DNA from: Lepidonotus clava
Lineage: Eukaryota; Annelida; Polychaeta; Phyllodocida; Polynoidae
Reading direction: 5' to 3'
DNA: 64,000 bases
Assembly: GCA_936440205.1 (NCBI GenBank)
Contig: OW387135.1
Coordinates: forward strand, 29,180,792 to 29,244,791
Below, piece after piece: positions 57,801 through 64,000 of this stretch (its first letter is position 1; each line of letters opens with the position of its first letter). The notes beneath the pieces are model-generated. The model was not told the origin of the DNA. It saw only the letters and a list, made by a program, of their open reading frames with translations, and made no database searches. A program made the position numbers and the translations under genes.

Positions 57801-60800
57801 GTCGGGGCTGGAGAATAAGGTGGCCCTGAAGATGGTGACGGACACGCTACTCTTCATGGCCAAGGGGGGCATTCACGACCATGTGGCCAACGTAAGATGT
57901 TCTGTTACTTGTTTTAATCGTGGTATGCAACCCCTACAAGTTAATGTATACGGAACTTTATGAGTGGGCAAGCACTGACTGCAATTGATTTTTAACTATG
58001 CAGGGAATTATTTTGATCAATGAAACAGAGAACTTAAAGAAATAATATGCTTTTTGCAATGTGAAAGGATCTTTATGCTTCAATTTTGTACACGAGGTGT
58101 AGAATTTAAACAGATTTAAACGGTGAGTTATGACGTCTCTGGTATTATTGAAATAATCAGCAATTTTGTTTGTATTTTCTAATAATGATTGTATAATCTC
58201 TATTGTGCGGCAGGGTTTCCACCGCTACTCTACCGACCGTGTCTGGCACGTGCCACACTTTGAGAAGATGTTATACGACCAGGCCCAACTAGCTGCTCTC
58301 TACGCAGAGACCTATCAGGTAGGCGCTTTTTCAGATATTTACCGAAGGTCAGATTATTCCTAGATTACAAAGTATTACAGAGAAACATTCTCAGATCAAT
58401 GGCTTACAGTTTAACTTTAACATTTCGACGGTGTATCTTATTGAAACATTATTATGGATAAAAAGAATCTTTCCAATATTTTAGAATCAAATTAATTTAT
58501 AGTAAATCAGTGTGATGACATAAGGGCCAAGCACAATCGGATAAGCATGTTGCTCTGTAGAATTGTACCATCTCCCACATGTTTGAATATTGTTTATATG
58601 AGATCAGTATGTATAAACAATGTACATCATACTGTTATGAAATGTGGATACAAGCATATAAGGGGTCGATCTAGAAAAATAAGAGAAGGGGATGGGGGTC
58701 CAGGAATGTTACAGAAGGGATGGGCGGGCGGGAATAAGGGCGAGTTAGCGCACGTGTAAATCTTTTACTTTGAAAAAGGATATTTTGATAAAGACGGGGG
58801 TGGAGTTGGGACACGCAATAAATTTGGATCTGTGTACCATATTATATTTACAAACTCATGGGTCTGCTTGCAACATGGACCAAGTCTGTGTCAGAACAGT
58901 GCTCCCCCCTAGTGTGTGTCGACAGAACAGTTTCACTGAAATATTGCTACCTGACGGCTAACTTGGAAACCACGCACGTTATTCGTTTTCATAAGATTGC
59001 CCCAGAGCCTCAACTGTTATTAGTTGTATGTTGCAAATAGCCATAATACAATCGAATGTCTAGAACGTATGGATTTTTTTTAACTCTTAGATCGAAGAGT
59101 AACACATATGTTCCCATAACAAAACAGGAAAACGGTTATGAATGCCCCCCCCCCCAGTAAAATACAATGATTATTTCCAACTAACCCACAACCTCTATTT
59201 GAAGTGTTGTAGGCCGGGCCTATATATAAATTAACATTGATCTGAACATCATAGGAGCCGTAGGCTTAACATATTCAGCCGTATCAGCAGTCATTAAGGC
59301 AAATCAACATTATTTACTGGTTTGATATTCTTTTAGATCTCAAAGCAGGTTGTCCATGCAGAATACGTTACTCACAACAATCATCAATTATTACTGCTAG
59401 ATTTGTATGTTCTGTAGACGTACTAGTAGATCATTTACTTGGATGTATTGGATACACATTGTTTTCCATAGAATTTCATTAGGTTTGTTAGAGAAACGCT
59501 TGTTATTTAATACCTGCTACCATGTCTGTCACTCCAGGTTACTAAAGAGTCGGTTTTCGCCAACGTCTGCCGGGACATTCTGCAGTATGTGTCCAGGGAC
59601 CTCACAGACCCGGTACGTAGGCCTGCATGTGAAGAAATAGTTTCAAGATTAAATAAAGATATGTATTCAAAAAAGCTGTATTTTCTCGCTTTCTATCTTT
59701 ATTATAGGTCGGCTTGATCACTCTGTCGATGAAATCATATAGAGTCTGACTTTAAAGTCTTTAAAGCTTTAAATCAAAGCCGACCTATTCTCTTCTTGGG
59801 TAATCTTCTGAGATCGGTGACAGAATTTCGCGTTATGCCTGTAACGCGGCAATGTCCCAATGCTATTCCTATGGTGACCATGTCCCATCGCGTAAACTGC
59901 CGCGTTATGCCTGTAACGCGTCAATTCTGCCAATGCTGTTTCAATGGTGACCGTGTCCCATCGCGCGGCTGCTGCGCGTTATGCCTGTAACGCGGCAAAG
60001 TGACGATGTCCCAAATCAATTCTGAGCTAAAATAACCACATTTTGGGGCTTATTTGACCTTACATCGCAGAGATTTGGATATATAGAATACAAATAAATC
60101 GTTTAAATCGTCCGAAATCGTTATATGACCAAATAAAACCAGAAATCCGTGCAGCGTTACCGGGCGTGAGGCGCGTCAAATGCCGCGTTATGCTTGTAAC
60201 GCGGCAGCCGCTTTCGATCGGGGAGGAAGGGATCTAGGTCAAAGTTCATCAAATTTGCAGGCCTATTTCACCATGAAAACGGTCGATCTAACTTTAGTTA
60301 TTGGTATCCACAGATAGATTTCGACCCATAGCTAAGCCTCCCACTGTCCCAGAATAGAAAATAATGCGAAATAACGCGTCTAAACGCGTAAATGCATCGC
60401 GCTGTTTTCTTGCAATCCTTCGCCTCCCCCGGTCACTGTCAGACCACCCCGCGCTGGCGGCGGGGACGGTTGGTTGTTGCAGGGGGCTGCGCCTTCTCCG
60501 CCTGTATACCTGGATTACCGCCTTATCTGATCGATTCAATATATATATTTTGACGTCTGGACCTCCTTAAACGCATACAACGCATTGAAATCTCATGCGT
60601 TAACCATGCGTTCGTATCGAAGGGAAAACATTGGATCAATCGGACACTGTCACTGCTGTCAGACCGATGGCGGGTTCTCTCCCCGCACGCCTGCACCGGC
60701 GGGAGGCTCCTCTTTCGCCGCATCGATACCTGGATTACAGCGCTATATGATGGTTTCAATATATATATTTTTGACGACTGGACACCCTTAAACGCATACA

Positions 60801-63775
60801 ACGCATTGACAATTCATGTGTGAATCATGCGTTCGTATCGAAGGCAAAACATTGGATCAATCGGACACGTGGAGGCCTCACACTGTCACTGTCATGGCGT
60901 CAACCCTTCGCCGGGTTCTCTTCCCGCACGCCTGCATCGATACATTGAACTCAGGAAACCAGGATGACATTGGACTAAACCCAATAATTGTGGAGGATTT
61001 AAGCATTCGGAAGCATTCAGTTATACAGGTAGGTACATATGATATATCTTTTCCAGCAGTTCAAATGATAGGCCTAGACAAGCTGCTGGACTCAGCCTCT
61101 CGGGCATTCGACACTGGCAATCTGAAAAATAATTATTTTAGGCCTTATTACCCCTACCAAAATGAAAGTGATGTAGATATCTATGTTCCCATATATCTCA
61201 GGGTCCTATATATGATAATATAGATTGATATTTTAGGCCTGGAAACGCTTGCAATAATATTTTACAGATGGTATGAAAAAATGTCTGGACTCATGCTCAG
61301 ATAGGCTAGGCCTAAGCCCCCTCCGACACTGTCAATGTATTATGGCGTCTCCGAAAGCAATTATTTATGATCCAAACATTAAAAGATTTGAGAAATTGTC
61401 ACTATAGTGTTATTTTTTCTTACCTACCATTGAAATATTAAATCTGAGTTCTGATATGTCTAGGCCTAAGTCACTGTCAGTGTCTGAATCATTCCCATTC
61501 AATGTTAAAACATAGGCGTCACACTGTCAATAAGTTCTCTGGTGCTGTCAGTTTATTTGTGAAATTGTCACTATAGTGTCATTTTTTCAGACCTACCATC
61601 AAAATATCTTATCAAAAAAACAATAGATATCTAGGCCTAAGTCACTGTCAATAAGTTGTTTGATTATTTTAGGCCTAAAGATTAAAATGGGCCGACCTAT
61701 CACTATCAAATACTTTTGATAGTAACTTTGGTCATTATGTCGTTTGGTCTTGTCCTAACCATTTTTCTTATCAACCTCTTTAACAAATGTTAACTTAGTA
61801 ATTTTGAATAGGAAAATGATTAAATCGAACAGCATAGCATTATCTCCGAGATGAAAGCCCTCATACACGCTTGAAGTGAATGTGCAGGTTTACCTCCCAA
61901 AAAAGTGTACTTAATTTGTCATAGAAATTAGTTATTCTATTGATAAAGAAACTCACAAAAGTCACCACACAGCTTCATCCATTGTTGATTTTGACTCTTT
62001 CTTTCAGAACGGTGGTTTTTACAGTGCGGAGGACGCCGACTCTCTGCCCACCCCCGAGGCCGGTGCCAAGCGGGAGGGGGCCTTCTGTGTGTGGACCTGT
62101 GAGCAGGTGGAGGCCCTGCTGGGCGAGCAGCTCGCCGGCCACGACCACCTCACCCAGGCCGACGTCTTCAAACACCACTACGGCGTCAAGACCCTGGGCA
62201 ACGTGGATCCTTACCAGGTGGGCTAAAACGGCTCAACTTCTCCCTGTTTAGTATCCTAAGTAATTGTACAAGGATTATAATTTAGAAAAAAAAAGCAAAG
62301 AAATAGAAAATGGTATTTTTCTTCTGTAGTATTCTCTCAGGCGTTAAACCTTGAAAACATTATATGCAAATAGGGGTAGGGAAGGGAAAATCAAATACTT
62401 CCTGGGTCCATATCTTCGTAACTGATTTTAGTGATTAGGCTAATTAGTTGAAATGTTATCAGTGTCCCATAATACCTGATTCTGTCTTGTCACCAAAAAT
62501 AATTATGACATTTGAAAAAAAAAGTTGAAAAGGGACTGTGAAATATAGTTGTTTTGATTTACAAACACAATAGATATGAATGAGAGACTTTCACCTAATT
62601 AGCCTAATCACAGAAAACAGTTACGAAGATAACTGTGGGCGTGATAGCCAACAGTGAGCCGCATCTGTACATACACGAAATGACATTATTTCGTATATGT
62701 AAGAAATTATGGCTCAGTAAGTATTTTCAAAAATGAAAGAAAAACTACAATAAATGAGTTCGAGCTGGGACTCCTAGGACTGCATAGAGGGGTTGACCGT
62801 CCCAGAAATTGATGTACGATGCGAAGCTAAAAACACTTCTCATCTCTGACCAGGGAAATACAATGACTGTGTCCTAGGAATTAGATGGCTTATGCTTGAC
62901 TTACCACTTTTCAAAGAAATCATGGTTCTATTGTTACACTTTTTGAAGCAGACAAATATACCATTTTCTTAGACTCATTATTTGTATACTGTGTAAGGCT
63001 TGTAAGGTCTATGCGAATATGAAATCCTGAATAAATCGCAAGATCTGAGGGTCTCAGAGCTTGACTGGCCGTATTCCATCTTATTTCAGCATAATTTATC
63101 AGTTGGTTCATAGAAACAACATTTTCTTTACAAAAATTAGGATCCCCACGAAGAACTGAAGGGGCAAAACGTTCTCATTGTGCGGGGGAATGTGGCAGAA
63201 ACGGCGGAGAAGTTTTGTCTCTCCCTGGAGGAAACTGAGGCCGTACTGGGGAAATGTCGGAAAATTCTTTTCGATGTCCGCAAAACGCGACCACCGCCAC
63301 ACCTGGACAATAAGATGCTCACGTCATGGAATGGTGGGTGCTTTTATTACTGTTGTTTACTACTCTAGTTAAAACTAATTGTCCTATGTTTGATTCTTCG
63401 AATTTTGAGTTTTTTGTTGACAAATTAAGGGTAAACATTCTTAACATCTGTCATAGCTTACATATTTATGCAGGGGCAGATGGTTGATTTATTTATTTCT
63501 GTAGAATAGATATTTGGATTTTGGGTATTTCGATATGATACATTTATCGTGTCAAATATTACAAAATCGTAATCCTAATAGTGTATCCTCTTTCTGAATT
63601 ACACAGGTCTCATGATTTCGGGCTTTGCCAAAGCTGGTCAGATCCTTGGCGATCAAGACTACATTGACAGATCGACCAAAGCGGCGCACTTTCTGAAAAC
63701 ACACATGTACAATGAAGAAACGGGAGTCCTATTACGTAGTTCTTATGCGGGAGAGAACGATGCAGTTACCCAAAG
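51730..63775 (+). CDS. SPATA20: SPATA20-like protein (thioredoxin-domain DUF255/YyaL family), twelve exons, 3' end outside window
   Basis: The spliced exons give about 569 codons closely matching vertebrate SPATA20 (human about 790-800 residues), so roughly 220-230 residues lie beyond the window. Order: mitochondrial-type presequence (1-45), a thioredoxin-like DUF255 domain (about 68-230) with [20 protein letters not shown] and the redox-type motif C113-H-W-C116, then [19 protein letters not shown] and [16 protein letters not shown], and then the (alpha/alpha) barrel related to glycosidase folds with [20 protein letters not shown] (319-338), [10 protein letters not shown] (380-389) and [12 protein letters not shown] (about 502-513). 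The family is deeply conserved from bacteria (YyaL) to animals; its reaction is not established, and the mammalian protein is linked to spermatogenesis. Ten of the eleven introns carry standard GT..AG ends matched by reading frame. All diagnostic residues are intact. Confidence 0.95.
52325..52650. mobile_element. Foldback element with internal CCCCTAGGACACTTA repeats (326 bp)
   Basis: The left arm has CTAGGACATTTAGCCCCTAG, then ACACTTACCCCCTGGACACT and another unit. The right arm mirrors it as GTGTCCCAGGGGGTAAGTGT, TTAGGGGGTAAATGTC, ATGTCCTAG. Each arm is thus a 3-4 unit array of a 15-17 bp repeat. Confidence 0.8.
52733..52944. mobile_element. Near full-length palindromic MITE, TGACGTCCTCATGAGG ends (212 bp)
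   Basis: The first 24 bp (TGACGTCCTCATGAGGGGCG...) and last 24 bp are complementary with one mismatch. Inner arms (GACACGTCCGTCATGTTTGC / GGCAATCATGACGGACACGT) also pair, and the fold closes near TTTAAGTTATAAA. A full CRE TGACGTCA lies at 52850-52857. Confidence 0.88.
53240..53486 (+). mobile_element. Possible solo LTR or LTR-like promoter unit (fossil)
   Basis: It starts TGTTTTGGGACG and ends GTGTTCACA, about 247 bp, with a TATA-like TATATATAAGAG near 53424 and AATAAA near 53449 in the order expected of an LTR. No second LTR, primer-binding site or retroviral gene is seen in the window. Family unknown; boundaries tentative. Confidence 0.3.
54683..54796 (+). CDS. SPATA20: SPATA20 exon 2
   Basis: Encodes [10 protein letters not shown]...[15 protein letters not shown] plus TG of the next Trp codon; donor GTAAGA. 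The internal ATG at 54687 has a good context (AGCCATG) and could serve as a downstream start. The [15 protein letters not shown] block is the family signature. Confidence 0.95.
55025..55089 (+). CDS. SPATA20: SPATA20 exon 3
   Basis: Encodes (W)[19 protein letters not shown] and LS; phase 2 in, phase 1 out; donor GTAATT. Same sequence block as human YPWGQEAFDKARKENKPIFL. Confidence 0.96.
55291..55445 (+). CDS. SPATA20: SPATA20 exon 4: CHWC redox-type motif
   Basis: Encodes [20 protein letters not shown] and then [20 protein letters not shown]. Both cysteines of C-H-W-C are present. The acceptor GCATTGTAG and donor GTAACA are sound. Confidence 0.97.
55937..56083 (+). CDS. SPATA20: SPATA20 exon 5
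   Basis: Forty-nine codons in phase 0: [40 protein letters not shown] and onward. Acceptor TTTTTCAG, donor GTGAGT. A 170-codon open frame over this exon and the next intron is out of frame with it. Confidence 0.97.
56084..56799 (+). other. SPATA20 intron 5
   Basis: 716 bp, AT-rich, no repeat end recognised. Confidence 0.6.
56800..56998 (+). CDS. SPATA20: SPATA20 exon 6
   Basis: Sixty-six codons plus one base, [20 protein letters not shown] to [18 protein letters not shown]. It matches human QLDEGYDEEYGGFAEAPKFP. It is GC-rich relative to the introns. Donor GTGAGT. Confidence 0.97.
56999..57760 (+). other. SPATA20 intron 6
   Basis: 762 bp with no feature seen; short open frames (56948-57371) run from the exon into it by chance. 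Confidence 0.6.
57761..57891 (+). CDS. SPATA20: SPATA20 exon 7
   Basis: Completes Val275 and encodes [20 protein letters not shown] to [15 protein letters not shown]; donor GTAAGA. GGI.DHV is conserved across the family. Confidence 0.97.
57892..58213 (+). other. SPATA20 intron 7
   Basis: 322 bp, AT-rich, acceptor ATTGTGCGGCAG; nothing else seen. Confidence 0.6.
58214..58318 (+). CDS. SPATA20: SPATA20 exon 8
   Basis: Thirty-five codons, [20 protein letters not shown] then [15 protein letters not shown], almost identical to human. This is the strongest family signature of the barrel domain. Confidence 0.98.
58319..59537 (+). other. SPATA20 intron 8
   Basis: 1.2 kb. A G-rich patch is at 58680-58740 and a C13 run at about 59143-59155. 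No element could be bounded. Confidence 0.55.
59538..59612 (+). CDS. SPATA20: SPATA20 exon 9
   Basis: Twenty-five codons: [20 protein letters not shown] then DLTDP; donor GTACGT. Corresponds to human EFYSDVAKGILQYVARSLS. Confidence 0.95.
59704..59788. repeat. 85-bp inverted-repeat unit (ATAGGTCGGCTT ends)
   Basis: The left end ATAGGTCGGCTTGAT and right end ATCAAAGCCGACCTAT are inverted with one gap. ACTTTAAAGTC and CTTTAAAGCTTTAAA inside extend the fold. Confidence 0.7.
59829..60206. repeat. Four CGCGTTA(TGCCTG)TAACGCG hairpins
   Basis: Hairpins are at 59829-59848, 59901-59920, 59974-59995 and 60181-60206. The last has a perfect 10-bp stem, TGCCGCGTTA/TAACGCGGCA, with loop TGCTTG. Between them CAATG.TGTTTCAATGGTGACC-like segments and TGTCCCATCGCG also repeat, so the first three form a degenerate ~73-bp tandem. 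Confidence 0.85.
60420..60955. repeat. Tandem repeat, unit about 220-240 bp, 2.3 copies
   Basis: ACCTGGATTAC recurs at 60508 and 60728. ATGCGTTCGTATCGAAGG recurs at 60608 and 60829. CGGGTTCTCTCCCCGCACGC recurs at about 60670 and 60911. One copy of the same unit lies at 13.86-14.06 kb. Confidence 0.88.
61110..61700. repeat. Dispersed repeat X, copy B
   Basis: AATAATTATTTTAGGCCTTA to ACACTGTCAATAAGTT matches 14120-14490, with an extra CCTCCGACACTGTCAATGTA segment. A partial internal duplication (ATTGTCACTATAGTGT at about 61396 and 61565) follows. It ends near GGGCCGACCTAT. CTATCAAA-TACT-TTTGATAG at 61703-61722 is a perfect small hairpin. Confidence 0.8.
62008..62217 (+). CDS. SPATA20: SPATA20 exon 10
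   Basis: Seventy codons in phase 0: [20 protein letters not shown], then [20 protein letters not shown] and [17 protein letters not shown]. Very GC-rich (third positions mostly C/G), unlike its AT-rich introns. [11 protein letters not shown] is invariant in the family. Donor GTGGGC. Confidence 0.97.
62218..63140 (+). other. SPATA20 intron 10
   Basis: 0.9 kb including one MITE (62404-62640); the remainder is AT-rich without features. Acceptor CAAAAATTAG is weak in pyrimidines but fixed by the reading frame. Confidence 0.6.
62404..62640. mobile_element. MITE, CCATATCTTCGTAACT family, copy 2
   Basis: The left arm GGGTCCATATCTTCGTAACT continues to GGCTAATTAG. The right arm CTAATTAGCCTAATCACAGA then GTTACGAAGATA is its imperfect complement. 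Right terminus decayed. Confidence 0.75.
63141..63333 (+). CDS. SPATA20: SPATA20 exon 11
   Basis: Sixty-four codons plus one base: [20 protein letters not shown] to [21 protein letters not shown]. Human equivalent: ELQGQNVLTVR and KPHLDSKMLAAWNG. Donor GTGGGT. Confidence 0.97.
63607..63775 (+). CDS. SPATA20: SPATA20 exon 12 (last in window)
   Basis: Completes Gly513, then [20 protein letters not shown] to [13 protein letters not shown] and AG of the next codon. Human equivalent: LMVSGYAVTGAVLGQDRLIN. Donor GTAAAT; the coding sequence continues beyond 64000. Confidence 0.96.
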
Positions 63776-64000
63776 GTAAATATGTTTTTTTTCGGTATCT
63801 TAAAGATTATATGGAACTTTGATGGAATATGACTGTGTATCATTGGGATGCTTTCATCTATTAGAAAACAGAAAAGTAGATTTGCGGTGTAATTTAGAGG
63901 CTGTGAATATGTGTACCGTTCTATAGATACGTACTTGATTCTATAGTTACTACAAAAATATATATTGATTATCAATTTACTGTTATTGAAGATCTTGAGA

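Larger units (their letters stand above)
59613..62007 (+). other. SPATA20 intron 9 (2.4 kb), largely mobile/repetitive DNA
   Basis: The intron holds an 85-bp inverted-repeat unit, four CGCGTTA hairpins, a ~220-bp tandem repeat and dispersed repeat X. GCCGACCTAT at its 3' side (61691-61700) is the complement of ATAGGTCGGC at 59704, so 59704-61700 may be one inverted-repeat-bounded insertion. The rest at 61720-62007 is AT-rich. Confidence 0.6.

Noticed and set aside
1-64000. CRISPR arrays, operons or bacterial-type systems
   Set aside because: The window is clearly eukaryotic; the tandem arrays have no spacer-repeat structure.

Overview
The window is nuclear DNA of an invertebrate animal. Small exons sit between GT..AG introns, intergenic DNA is AT-rich, and short inverted-repeat transposons, minisatellites and dispersed repeats are abundant. 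Two tRNA-type SINE-like repeats (about 40.3-41.1 kb) resemble repeats I remember from molluscs. This makes a lophotrochozoan, perhaps a mollusc, my best guess; the species cannot be fixed from the sequence.

Only two host genes are clear, both in the last 14 kb. SPATA20 (thioredoxin-like N-terminal domain plus an alpha/alpha barrel) runs on the + strand from 51730 and leaves the window after twelve coding exons (about 569 codons). Its first exon encodes a typical mitochondrial presequence. A second, in-frame, 8-nt coding start with a GTGAGT donor lies just upstream and would give a form without the presequence. Head-to-head with it, on the minus strand, is the first coding exon of a CARD (caspase-recruitment) protein (50837 to 50552); its later exons were not found. 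The roughly 0.9 kb between the two starts is probably a shared promoter region.

The first 50 kb holds almost no recognisable coding sequence. There is a broken jockey-superfamily LINE (1.9-4.3 kb) and one orphan 84-bp exon candidate (11320-11403). The rest is transposon and satellite DNA: at least eight families of inverted-repeat elements, several with two or three copies; a 2.77-kb inverted-repeat element at 12563-15328 carrying a triplicated CCAAT/E-box module; a dispersed element with a perfect 23-27 bp hairpin (4.6-5.5 kb and 48.5-49.0 kb); a 73-bp minisatellite (10.2-11.0 kb); a G-rich 10-11 bp array and a 13-bp array (20.6-22.3 kb); and a C-rich array (23.56-24.7 kb) that starts inside a truncated MITE.

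Several non-repetitive patches look regulatory: nuclear-receptor direct repeats at 17.49-17.64 kb, a dense homeodomain-type (TAATTR) cluster at 30.73-31.08 kb, a SOX/TCF-like palindrome at 36.44 kb and a full CRE at 34.29 kb. With the long stretch lacking genes, they would suit an intron or intergenic domain of a developmental gene outside the window. That is inference.

I did not find an obvious new multi-gene system. The most interesting signals are the dual-localisation first exon of SPATA20, the transposon carrying a helically phased promoter-like module, the minisatellite growing out of a MITE end, and the hairpin-rich repeat in SPATA20 intron 9 that is related to the 12.5-15.3 kb element.
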